Position numbers and translations under genes: made by a program. From positions 205,883 through 269,882 of the forward strand of contig NZ_ADKM02000062.1 of the NCBI RefSeq assembly GCF_000178155.2: DNA of 64,000 nucleotides, read 5' to 3'. The notes under the pieces are model-generated. The model ran no database searches. It worked only from the letters and a program-made list of their open reading frames with translations, and was not told the origin of the DNA. The DNA is from Hominimerdicola alba 8. GTDB lineage: Bacteria; Bacillota; Clostridia; Oscillospirales; Ruminococcaceae. Positions 51,465 to 59,116 of this stretch are shown in pieces (position 1 is the stretch's first letter; every line of letters begins with the position of its first letter).

Positions 51465-53828
51465 TTATTTTGTATTTATGTAATATGCAGTATCATTTTT
51501 TATCCATCTGGGCGCAGTCACCTTAGCTGAACCGACATGTACTAAATTTACTCTGTCGTGTCCAAAAGGTGTCCTTAAGCAGTCATAGCAGAAAGTAACA
51601 GTGCCGTCTTCGTTTTCGATAACGGTCATATACAGCGCATCAAGCGGAACGATACTGCCGTCATCAAATTCCAGCTTGATGAAAGCATCGATATCATCGA
51701 ACTTATGCTCTTCATCACTGCGGATCTTAGCCTTTTCAAGCTGGGGTTCGCCCAGTGCTTTCTTGTAAGCGTAAGGGTTCATATCTTCGCCGCCCTTACC
51801 GGGTTCAATAGTGACTTCTACGCCACTTTCCGACATTGCCAGCTTTTTAACGGTGTATTCAAATGTGCGCGGCGTTGTTTCACGGGAATCTGTAAATACG
51901 ACCGTACCGCTTTCATTGATATCGGTCTTTTCCATTTTGCCGATATTTTCGTCACGCTCAAAAGCATCTTTCACGGGTATATCTGCCTCAAAAACACCTT
52001 CACCGATCAGTTCATTTACCTTATAGATCTCCTTGTCAAATTTTGAATAATCGGTAACAACATCACCTCTCGCCTTTATATCAGCGATATCCTCTGTCAT
52101 GAAGCTGTCTGAAAATCTGGTTATCTCAAAGTGAATGATGCTATCCTTATTGATGGCTTTGCCGTTGCCTATCAGATCAAAACACTGTGTACCTGTTGCG
52201 ACATTTCCGTAAACATTCATCACATTTTCCATCAGCTTCAATTCTTCGCCGTCAACGGTCGCTTTTATGACATAGTCCATAGTGTCGTTGACTGCGATAA
52301 CACTGCCGTCACGGGTCTGTGCCGAGAACTCGACCTCTAAGAAAGGATAGCACATCTTGACATCGGCAACACTGATATCAAGGTTATCAAAGCCTTTCTT
52401 TATCTCACCGCAATTATCCTTTAATACATGGATATTAGGCTCGGTCATCCAGTATTCGTATCCGTTTTCTCTGTAGAAAAGTTCAGATGCAGTGGAATTG
52501 CTCACGCGGTCATAGATCTTTATTTCCTCACCGCTCTCAGCGTAAGCGCCTATGGGTATGATCTCAGAGCCAATGCGGAAAGCCGCCACTTCATCATAAT
52601 TATAAGGCGTGGTGAGGGTGTCATAGTAAAGGTCGATACTGCCGTCCTCATTTTCACTGTAGGAAGTATTGGTGACATTTAAGTCTTCTACTGTACCGTC
52701 TGAAAATATGACATCGACAAAAACATCTGTATCATCAGAGAAACCTCTGTACTTCTCACTACTCCTTGCCTGATCAAGCTGTTTACCGAACAGGTCAACA
52801 CTTAATTCAAAAGGATCAAACTGCTTTTTGCTGTCAAAGGTTACATTCGCTGTCATACCGCTGCTTGACCAGCTTAGTTCGTTGACTGTGTAGTTTAGTT
52901 CTGTTTTCTCATCAGACAGCATGCCCTCATATAGCCATGTGCCCTTAGCATCAGGTCTTATGGTATTTTCATGGGGTATGGTATTATTCAGGTCAACATA
53001 TTTACCAACAGGTATATCTATCGAGAACATCTTATCAGGCTCAGCATCTTTTACCTCTTCACCAGCACTATACTGACTTATGATATTCCTTATATCGCCA
53101 ATTTCAAAGTGTACAACGCTGTCGCTGTTTATAGAATAAACATCATTTGCAAGATCAATGGTCTGTCTGTTGACAGCTGTATTGCCATAAAATTCAAAAG
53201 CACCGGAAACGCCGTGATAATCCCTGCCATCGATAGAGCAATTAATATCAAATATTACACCATTTTGGTTTATTTCGTTTTCGAACGTACTGCCGTCCTT
53301 TGAAGTTATAGCAACATCAAACTCAAGGAATGGGTAAGAAACCTTGATATCAGCGACTCTGATATCATAATTCTCATAGCCCGCCTCTGTCATGCCGGCC
53401 TTGTAGTCAAGCACAGTTATTTTATCCTTGACAAGTTCGTAATCATAGCCGTTCTCATCGTAAGTCAAACGCGACAGCTTGTAGTTCATTTCCTTATCAG
53501 GCAGACTGATCAGGTCATTTGAACCGTCCGTTTCAGGCTCATTTGTGTCCTCAGCATCGGTCGCTGTATTTTCAACAACATCAGTGTGAGAGTTGTTTAC
53601 ATTCGCACCGCTCTCGACCTTGTTGTTCGACATCTGCACCGCGCCAAACACTGCCACCACCGCGCAAGCCGCCACAGCCACCGCTGCGGGAGCCTTGCTG
53701 CGTATACGTGCACCCGAATTGTTATCAGTTATAGTTCTTTCGTTATTTTCCGTCATTTTCATATCGTTAAGTCCTCCTGTCATCTCGTCAAGAGGGATCT
53801 CCTGCAATAACTCTGTTAAATTTCTCAT
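51465..53828 (-). CDS. Single-pass membrane protein with duplicated ectodomain, probable anti-sigma factor
   Basis: 787 residues. A cytosolic N-terminus (about 1-45) is followed by one membrane helix (AAVAVAACAVVAVFGAVQM, about 48-66), an acidic spacer, then two homologous extracellular halves (about 105-420 and 425-787). Both contain YDIRVADIKVSYPFLEF/LDISVADVKMCYPFLEV and FYGNTAVNRQTIDL/VYGNVATGTQCFDL. The position directly before the sigma gene in one operon suggests it holds the sigma factor and senses an external signal. The order (membrane protein first) is the reverse of the usual one. No known anti-sigma motif is clear in the short cytosolic part. Confidence 0.65.
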   Translation of the reverse strand: MRNLTELLQEIPLDEMTGGLNDMKMTENNERTITDNNSGARIRSKAPAAVAVAACAVVAVFGAVQMSNNKVESGANVNNSHTDVVENTATDAEDTNEPETDGSNDLISLPDKEMNYKLSRLTYDENGYDYELVKDKITVLDYKAGMTEAGYENYDIRVADIKVSYPFLEFDVAITSKDGSTFENEINQNGVIFDINCSIDGRDYHGVSGAFEFYGNTAVNRQTIDLANDVYSINSDSVVHFEIGDIRNIISQYSAGEEVKDAEPDKMFSIDIPVGKYVDLNNTIPHENTIRPDAKGTWLYEGMLSDEKTELNYTVNELSWSSSGMTANVTFDSKKQFDPFELSVDLFGKQLDQARSSEKYRGFSDDTDVFVDVIFSDGTVEDLNVTNTSYSENEDGSIDLYYDTLTTPYNYDEVAAFRIGSEIIPIGAYAESGEEIKIYDRVSNSTASELFYRENGYEYWMTEPNIHVLKDNCGEIKKGFDNLDISVADVKMCYPFLEVEFSAQTRDGSVIAVNDTMDYVIKATVDGEELKLMENVMNVYGNVATGTQCFDLIGNGKAINKDSIIHFEITRFSDSFMTEDIADIKARGDVVTDYSKFDKEIYKVNELIGEGVFEADIPVKDAFERDENIGKMEKTDINESGTVVFTDSRETTPRTFEYTVKKLAMSESGVEVTIEPGKGGEDMNPYAYKKALGEPQLEKAKIRSDEEHKFDDIDAFIKLEFDDGSIVPLDALYMTVIENEDGTVTFCYDCLRTPFGHDRVNLVHVGSAKVTAPRWIKNDTAYYINTK

Positions 53829-53867
53829 TTGATCTCCTCCTTTGGATCAGTATTTGAAAGACCTTTC

Positions 53868-53890
53868 ATATACATATACGTATGAAAACG
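53868..53890 (-). promoter_or_regulatory. Palindromic AT motif upstream of the sigma operon
   Basis: The imperfect palindrome TCATACGTATATGTATATGA (minus strand) lies about 45 nt before the first gene. It could be the core of an autoregulated alternative-sigma promoter or an operator. No housekeeping -35/-10 pair is clear nearby. Confidence 0.35.
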
Positions 53891-53991
53891 AAAAACCACT
53901 CACATTTTCTGAAAAAAATTTTATTTTTTTCAGCGGGACTTTTCAGCACAAACAAACCGCGTAAGGCAGTACGCTAAAATATAGCCATAAT

Positions 53992-54026
53992 TATAAAAAA
54001 AAGCGCCGCCCGCAGGACAGCGCTTT
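53992..54026 (-). terminator. Terminator of the ribosomal protein operon
   Basis: AAAGCGC (54000-54006) with GCGCTTT (54020-54026); inner pairing; T8 on the minus strand. Confidence 0.9.
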
Positions 54027-54038
54027 GATATACATAAA

Positions 54039-54734
54039 TTAGTTGCCGTACTTAGCAGTGTTGACTCTGATACCAACACCCATAGTAGATGCAACGGTGA
54101 TGCTCTTCAGATACTGACCCTTTGCAGCTGCAGGCTTAGCCTTAACTACTGCATCAACGAGAGTATTGAAGTTCTGCTCCAGCTTCTCTACGCCGAAAGA
54201 AGCCTTACCGATCGGGCAGTGAATGATATTGGTCTTATCAAGACGATACTCGATCTTACCGGCCTTAGCCTCAGTTACAGCCTTTGCAACATCAGGAGTA
54301 ACAGTACCAGCCTTAGGGTTAGGCATCAGACCACGAGGACCGAGAACCTTACCGAGTCTACCAACAACGCCCATCATGTCGGGAGAAGCGATAACTACGT
54401 CGAAATCCATCCAGTTTTCCTTAGTGATCTTGTCAACGAACTCCATGCCGCCTGCATACTCAGCGCCAGCTGCCTTTGCAGCCTCGATCTTGTCTTCCTT
54501 GCAGAATACCAGAACTCTTACCTTCTTGCCTGTACCGTTAGGGAGAACAACAGCGCCTCTAACCTGCTGATCAGCATGTCTGGAGTCAACGCCCAGACGA
54601 ATGTGCAGCTCGATAGTTTCATCGAACTTAGCCTTTGCGTTGCCGGCAGCCAGTTCAAGAGCCTCAGCTGCATCATACTGCTTAGCCTTGTCAACTACCT
54701 TAGCAGCGTCAACATACTTCTTACCGTGTTTCAT
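54039..54734 (-). CDS. rplA: Large ribosomal subunit protein uL1
   Basis: 231 residues. Ribosomal protein of the L1 stalk and, in many bacteria, a translational repressor of its own operon. Family segments [37 protein letters not shown] and [16 protein letters not shown] are clear. Last gene of rpmG-secE-nusG-rplK-rplA; 15 bp after rplK. Confidence 0.97.
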   Translation of the reverse strand: MKHGKKYVDAAKVVDKAKQYDAAEALELAAGNAKAKFDETIELHIRLGVDSRHADQQVRGAVVLPNGTGKKVRVLVFCKEDKIEAAKAAGAEYAGGMEFVDKITKENWMDFDVVIASPDMMGVVGRLGKVLGPRGLMPNPKAGTVTPDVAKAVTEAKAGKIEYRLDKTNIIHCPIGKASFGVEKLEQNFNTLVDAVVKAKPAAAKGQYLKSITVASTMGVGIRVNTAKYGN

Positions 54735-54749
54735 TCGTTATACCTCCCC

Positions 54750-55175
54750 TCAGTCTTCAACTACAACGCCCATAGAGCGGCAGGTACCTGCGATCATGCT
54801 CATAGCGCTTTCGATGTTAGCAGCGTTCAGATCGGGCATCTTCTGCTCAGCGATCTGCTTAACCTGCTCCTTAGTGATAGTTGCGACCTTAGTCTTGTTA
54901 GGTACGCCAGAACCCGACTCGATCTTGCAAGCCTTCTTGATCAGAACAGCTGCGGGAGGAGTCTTGGTGATGAATGTGAACGATCTGTCAGCATAAACAG
55001 TGATAACAACAGGGATTATAAGACCGATGTCGTTCTTAGTTCTCTCGTTGAAATCCTTTGTGAATGCCATAATGTTAACGCCGTGCTGACCCAGTGCAGG
55101 ACCAACAGGGGGAGCAGGAGTTGCCTTTCCTGCGGGGATCTGAAGCTTTATATAGCCTACTACCTTCTGTGCCAT
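54750..55175 (-). CDS. rplK: Large ribosomal subunit protein uL11
   Basis: 141 residues. Part of the GTPase-associated centre, needed for factor binding and RelA activation. [20 protein letters not shown] and [12 protein letters not shown] at the start and [12 protein letters not shown] at the end are diagnostic. GGAGGT lies 8 nt before the ATG. A 112-bp structured spacer separates it from nusG. Confidence 0.97.
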   Translation of the reverse strand: MAQKVVGYIKLQIPAGKATPAPPVGPALGQHGVNIMAFTKDFNERTKNDIGLIIPVVITVYADRSFTFITKTPPAAVLIKKACKIESGSGVPNKTKVATITKEQVKQIAEQKMPDLNAANIESAMSMIAGTCRSMGVVVED

Positions 55176-55197
55176 TATATTGCACCTCCATAATTAA

Positions 55198-55287
55198 GTG
55201 GTAAGGCGAGCCTTGCGGCTCTCCCACGTTTCCGGAAGTTTAACTTCCTCATGCTTACATCGGGGACATCACGCCCCGCGCCGTTCC
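55198..55287 (-). promoter_or_regulatory. Structured spacer (possible L1-type leader) before rplK
   Basis: Three hairpins read on the minus strand: CGGGG/CCCCG (55261-55265/55274-55278), GGAAGTT/AACTTCC (55234-55240/55242-55248) and GAGCC-GCAA-GGCTC with a GNRA loop (55208-55221). E. coli L1 represses its operon from this position; whether that holds here is inference. Confidence 0.45.
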
Positions 55288-55815
55288 TTAGTCCTCTTTT
55301 CTCAGCTGAGTGAGAGGCAGTGTTACCGAAGTTTCTCTGCCGAACATTGACACGGTCACATCTGCTGCCGCATTTTCCAGATCAAGGGCAGTTACAGTGC
55401 CGCTCATGCCGTCAAACGAACCGCCGACCATGACAACGTCATCACCGACCTCAATATTCGTCTGTACAGTCTGCGTACCTGTATCAACGCCCAGCGCCTC
55501 GACCTCCTTATCAGAAAGAGGAACGGGCTTGCTTCCGGGACCAACGAAGCCTGTAACGCCTCTGGTATTCCTTACTATATACCAGCTGTCGTCTGTCAGG
55601 ACCATCTTCACCAGCACATAGCTGGGGAACAGCTTCTTTTCTGCTTCAACGGTCTTTGTACCCTTTATCTCGGTGACAGTTTCCATAGGGATCTTCACCT
55701 CAGGGATAAGATCGTGTAGCTTACGGTTTTCAACGACCTTCTCAATATTCTGAGCCACCTTGTTCTCATAACCGGAATAGGTGTGGACTACATACCATTT
55801 TGCTTCTTCTGCCAT
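55288..55815 (-). CDS. nusG: Transcription termination/antitermination protein NusG
   Basis: 175 residues. NGN domain with KWYVVHTYSGYENKVAQNI and SYVLVKMVLTDDSWYIVRNT, then a KOW domain (GDDVVMVGGSFDGMSGTV). It binds RNA polymerase and Rho or S10. ATG 55815 has AGGAGG 8 nt upstream; the TTG two codons earlier is too close to it. Confidence 0.96.
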   Translation of the reverse strand: MAEEAKWYVVHTYSGYENKVAQNIEKVVENRKLHDLIPEVKIPMETVTEIKGTKTVEAEKKLFPSYVLVKMVLTDDSWYIVRNTRGVTGFVGPGSKPVPLSDKEVEALGVDTGTQTVQTNIEVGDDVVMVGGSFDGMSGTVTALDLENAAADVTVSMFGRETSVTLPLTQLRKED

Positions 55816-55857
55816 GCTCAAAACCTCCTGTGATGTCGTTTATACCGCCGCAGGCAT

Positions 55858-56112
55858 TCAGCCTGCACCAAGACCGATCAGCGCACGTATTCCGTAGCTC
55901 AGACCGGTATCGACTGCGAAAAGGAAAAGACCCATCAGCGACATAACCACGAGTACAACGCCCGTGTTATTTACTACCTGCTGTCTGGTAGGCCATACGA
56001 CCTTCTTCAGTTCTGCGCGCAGTTCTTTGAAATACTTGCGCAGACCGCCTTTTTTCTTATCCTTCTCAGCGTCTTTCTTGTTTGACTTAGTAGTCTGCTT
56101 GTCATTAGCCAT
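55858..56112 (-). CDS. secE: Preprotein translocase subunit SecE
   Basis: 84 residues. Lys-rich N-terminus, then the conserved KYFKELRAELKKVVWPTRQQ amphipathic helix and one membrane helix (VVLVVMSLMGLFLFAVD). Stabilises SecY in the translocon. Between rpmG and nusG as usual. Confidence 0.96.
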   Translation of the reverse strand: MANDKQTTKSNKKDAEKDKKKGGLRKYFKELRAELKKVVWPTRQQVVNNTGVVLVVMSLMGLFLFAVDTGLSYGIRALIGLGAG

Positions 56113-56129
56113 AGCTGACTCCTTTCAGA

Positions 56130-56279
56130 TTACTTAGTCTCTTTGTGAAGAGTGTGCTTCTTGCAGAACTTGCAGTACTTATTCATCTCAAGTCTGTCAG
56201 GGTCATTCTTCTTGTTCTTCTTGGTGTTGTAGTTGCGCTGCTTGCACTCTGTGCAGGCCAGTGTGATCTTAACTCTCAT
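56130..56279 (-). CDS. rpmG: Large ribosomal subunit protein bL33
   Basis: 49 residues. [19 protein letters not shown], then [14 protein letters not shown]. The CTEC and CKFC pairs make this the zinc-binding (C+) form. AGGAGG lies 9 nt before the ATG. First gene of the operon. Confidence 0.97.
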   Translation of the reverse strand: MRVKITLACTECKQRNYNTKKNKKNDPDRLEMNKYCKFCKKHTLHKETK

Positions 56280-56456
56280 TTCGGCACCTCCTGACGAAAT
56301 TCATACCCCGCAAAGAACGGTCGGGGTACGGTCTTGCCTCCCTCATGCGCATTCAAGCGCAAATGCCGCACCTTACGGCATTCTGAGGTAACTTATGATT
56401 TCCCGCGCCGTCTGAAAAACAGCGCAAAAAAATATACCTCATAAAGAGGTACACAT
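56280..56456 (-). promoter_or_regulatory. Leader of the rpmG-rplA operon
   Basis: About 170 nt from the promoter to rpmG. Right at the start is TACCTC-TTTAT-GAGGTA (minus strand) followed by a T7 run, which looks like a tiny attenuator. Further on are GCGC-TTGAAT-GCGC and ACCCCG/CGGGGT (56309-56334 region) stems. No known leader class is recognised. Confidence 0.45.
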
Positions 56457-56485
56457 ATTATACCATATTCCCGCACCCTTGTCAA
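56457..56485 (-). promoter_or_regulatory. Perfect consensus promoter of the rpmG-rplA operon
   Basis: Minus strand TTGACA (56480-56485), a 17-nt spacer and TATAAT (56457-56462) with extended -10 TGG: the strongest promoter in the window, as fits translation genes. Confidence 0.95.
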
Positions 56486-56703
56486 GGGTTGCCAAAGTGA
56501 ATTTGTAAACTTTCAGTAAATTCAGCAAATTTTCATGTATCTTCTGCTTATGTTATTATAGCACATTTTACTGTTTTCGTCAAGCGCAGTGTCCGTTCCT
56601 GCGATCTCGTCCCTGTTCTATACATATTTATAGTGATATCCCCCTGTTATCGCCGAATGTGCGCACTGTCAGCCGAAATTGCCGAAAACTTCGCACTTAA
56701 GAC

Positions 56704-56732
56704 TTGAAAAACAGCGGATCATATGATATAAT
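56704..56732 (+). promoter_or_regulatory. Promoter of the membrane-anchored cellulase
   Basis: TTGAAA (56704-56709), a 17-nt spacer and TATAAT (56727-56732) with extended -10 (TGA), about 50 nt before the gene. Confidence 0.88.
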
Positions 56733-56785
56733 TAATGTATATTGGCTTTTCACAAGTGGTAATATTTTGATGAAGGAGAATGAGT

Positions 56786-58735
56786 ATGAACGGTGGAATA
56801 TCCAAAAAGATCATTGCCGCGTTCGTGGCACTGGCGGCAGTCATTATCGCGCTGGTCGTCCTGCTGGTGGTCACAAATTTCAGCGGCGGCGAAAAATCTG
56901 ACAAAGACGCAGTTTCAAAGAAGTCGGTAAGTTCAAAGGCTGACAGCAAGAGCGATGACAGCGAAGAAGCCTCTTCCGAAGCTGACGATGACTCTGAGGA
57001 GAGTTCGGAAGAGGAAAAGGAAGACTCCGATGCTGAAAGTTCGGAGGAAGAAGAGGACGGCACAGAGGACGATGACGTTCAGGGCTACCTGTTCACATGG
57101 TCGGGCGGCAACGGCTGGGTAGACGGCGACAAGCAGATGAGCGGTCTTGAAATGAGCATCACCAACAAGTCGGGCGAAGCTGTCAGCGGTTGGACACTTG
57201 AACTTGAGATCGAAGACCTCAAGTCATGTGACGGCTGGAACGGTACTTTCAAGGCTGACGGCAACAAGCTGACCATCACTAACGCCGACTACAACGGCGA
57301 CATCGCCAACGGCGCAAGCGTGACCTGCGGCTGTAACATCGGTACGGGCAAGGAACTGAATATCAAGTCTGCCAAGCTGAACGGCACCGAATGCACCATC
57401 AAAAAGGGCAAGGTCAGCCAGAACAGCGGAAACAATAACAATAATAATAACAACGGCGACGGGAACGCCAAAAAGGACGTTGATGTAAAGTCGCTTCTTG
57501 CAAGGAGCAAGGACGCTGAACAGGGCGATGACTGGCTGCACACCGACGGCAGCAAGATACTCGACAAGGACGGCAAAGAGGTCTGGCTGACGGGCGTGAA
57601 CTGGTTCGGCTACAACACAGGCACAAATATCTTTGACGGTCTGTGGAACAGCGAGTTCGAGCCTACTATAAAGGCGATAGCAGATCACGGCTTCAACCTG
57701 ATAAGAGTACCCATGAGTGCCGAGCTGATAAACCAGTGGGCGGCGGGCGAATATCCTCAGGCTAACTATAATAATGCCTACAATGAAGAACTGAACTCCA
57801 TGAATTCGCTGGAGATCTTCGACTACTTCCTCAAACTTGCCGAGCAGAACGGCATGAAAGTAATGCCAGACATACATTCTGCAAACACCGATGCGGCAGG
57901 TCATAACGCCAACCTCTGGTATACCGACAGGGTGAGCGCTAAGGACTACTATGCGGCGCTGGAATGGCTGGCTGACCGTTACAAGGACAATGACACTATA
58001 ATCGCTTTCGACCTGAAAAACGAACCTCACGGCAAGCCCAACGAGGGCGATCAGGCGGCTATCTGGAACGACAGCAAAGACGCAAACAACTGGAAGTATG
58101 TGGCTGAAACTGCGGCAAGCAAGGTGCTGGCAAAGAACCCCAACGTTCTTATAATGGTAGAGGGCATCGAGATCTACCCCAAAGACATCAAGAAGAACGG
58201 CGACTACAAGTCGCAGGACAATGACGACTATTACTTCAACTGGTGGGGCGGCAATCTGCGCGGCGTTAAAGACTATCCGATAGATCTGGGCAAGCATCAG
58301 GACAAGCTGGTGTATTCACCGCACGACTACGGCCCGACCGTTTACGAACAGCCCTGGTTTGAAGGCGGCTACGATTTCAAGAGCCTTAAAAAGGACTGCT
58401 GGCAGGACAACTGGCTGTACATCAACGATGACAACATCGCTCCCCTGCTGATAGGCGAATGGGGCGGCTTCATGACCGAACCGAACATCACCTGGATGAC
58501 CCACATGCGCAAGCTGATAAAGGACAATCACCTTAACCACACATTCTGGTGCTTCAACGCAAATTCGGGCGACACAGGCGGACTTGTGCTGGACGACTTC
58601 ACCACATGGGACGACGAAAAGTACGAATTTGTCAAGGAAGTACTCTGGCAGGAAGGCGGAAAATTCGTCGGACTTGACCACAAGATAAAGCTGGGCGAGA
58701 ACGGCATAACGCTTTCAAAAGCTAAGGGGCTTTGA
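56786..58735 (+). CDS. Membrane-anchored GH5 endoglucanase with CBM2
   Basis: 649 residues. A cytosolic KK start and a membrane helix (about 8-30) with no signal peptidase site, a long Ser/Asp/Glu stalk (about 35-98), a CBM2-like cellulose-binding module (about 99-210, with WTLELEI and GWNGTF Trp positions), an Asn-rich linker (NNNNNNNN), then a GH5 domain (about 245-640). The acid/base Glu is E412 in LKNEPHG and the nucleophile is E557 in LIGEWGG; GVNWFGYNTG suggests GH5_1. No dockerin. It should stay on the cell surface and cut cellulose at the wall. ATG 56786 has AAGGAG 7 nt upstream. Confidence 0.93.
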   Translation: MNGGISKKIIAAFVALAAVIIALVVLLVVTNFSGGEKSDKDAVSKKSVSSKADSKSDDSEEASSEADDDSEESSEEEKEDSDAESSEEEEDGTEDDDVQGYLFTWSGGNGWVDGDKQMSGLEMSITNKSGEAVSGWTLELEIEDLKSCDGWNGTFKADGNKLTITNADYNGDIANGASVTCGCNIGTGKELNIKSAKLNGTECTIKKGKVSQNSGNNNNNNNNGDGNAKKDVDVKSLLARSKDAEQGDDWLHTDGSKILDKDGKEVWLTGVNWFGYNTGTNIFDGLWNSEFEPTIKAIADHGFNLIRVPMSAELINQWAAGEYPQANYNNAYNEELNSMNSLEIFDYFLKLAEQNGMKVMPDIHSANTDAAGHNANLWYTDRVSAKDYYAALEWLADRYKDNDTIIAFDLKNEPHGKPNEGDQAAIWNDSKDANNWKYVAETAASKVLAKNPNVLIMVEGIEIYPKDIKKNGDYKSQDNDDYYFNWWGGNLRGVKDYPIDLGKHQDKLVYSPHDYGPTVYEQPWFEGGYDFKSLKKDCWQDNWLYINDDNIAPLLIGEWGGFMTEPNITWMTHMRKLIKDNHLNHTFWCFNANSGDTGGLVLDDFTTWDDEKYEFVKEVLWQEGGKFVGLDHKIKLGENGITLSKAKGL

Positions 58736-58750
58736 TAAAAGATACTGAAA

Positions 58751-58852
58751 TATAGTAAACGACATTAATTTCAGGACATTCAGCGCTCACAGCCACAAAA
58801 ATAACAGCGTCAGTGAGCGCTGAATGTAGAAATAAATATGTCGTTTACTATA
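58751..58852. repeat. Family C 102-bp palindromic element (copy C2)
   Basis: Perfect 15-bp terminal inverted repeats TATAGTAAACGACAT/ATGTCGTTTACTATA, plus inner arms ACATTCAGCGCTCAC and GTGAGCGCTGAATGT. It matches the nested element at 3372-3498. It sits between the cellulase stop and its terminator. Confidence 0.82.
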
Positions 58853-58857
58853 ACAAG

Positions 58858-58886
58858 CAGGCAGTCACGCAGACTGCCTGTTTTTT
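58858..58886 (+). terminator. Terminator of the membrane-anchored cellulase
   Basis: CAGGCAGTC (58858-58866) with GACTGCCTG (58872-58880), then T6. Confidence 0.92.
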
Positions 58887-58948
58887 CAAATTCCGCACCG
58901 TTCGTCAGCTGACGAAAACCGTATCACGCTGAATTAACAAAAAAGCCC

Positions 58949-58977
58949 TTGACATTAGCGGGATTTTGTTATACAAT
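58949..58977 (+). promoter_or_regulatory. Promoter of glyS
   Basis: TTGACA (58949-58954), a 17-nt spacer and TACAAT (58972-58977). The element at 58996-59098 follows in the leader. Confidence 0.88.
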
Positions 58978-58995
58978 ATAGTGTATGTATTATAC

Positions 58996-59098
58996 TATAG
59001 CGATCCAACTTTTTAAATTCACAAAATCCGGTCGCAAAAGCTGGGATTTATGGGTTTTGTGACTGGATCTTGTCTGAATTTTAAGGCGGATCGCTATA
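58996..59098. repeat. Family A 103-bp palindromic element (copy A3, reverse) in the glyS leader
   Basis: Same length and design as A1 and A2 in the opposite orientation. Its ends are TATAGCGATCC and GGATCGCTATA: compared with A1, both arms changed together, so pairing is kept. It is transcribed in the glyS 5' leader, ending 18 bp before the ATG. Confidence 0.88.
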
Positions 59099-59116
59099 TT
59101 AAAGAGGAGAATCACC

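Noticed and set aside
57224..58297. Long open frame opposite the membrane-anchored cellulase (357 codons)
   Set aside because: It is a shadow of the GH5 gene; its Val/Ala-rich translation has no domain and no start signal.
58980..59116. T-box riboswitch before glyS
   Set aside because: No T-box TGGNACCGCG motif or specifier loop is present; the leader is the 103-bp repeat.
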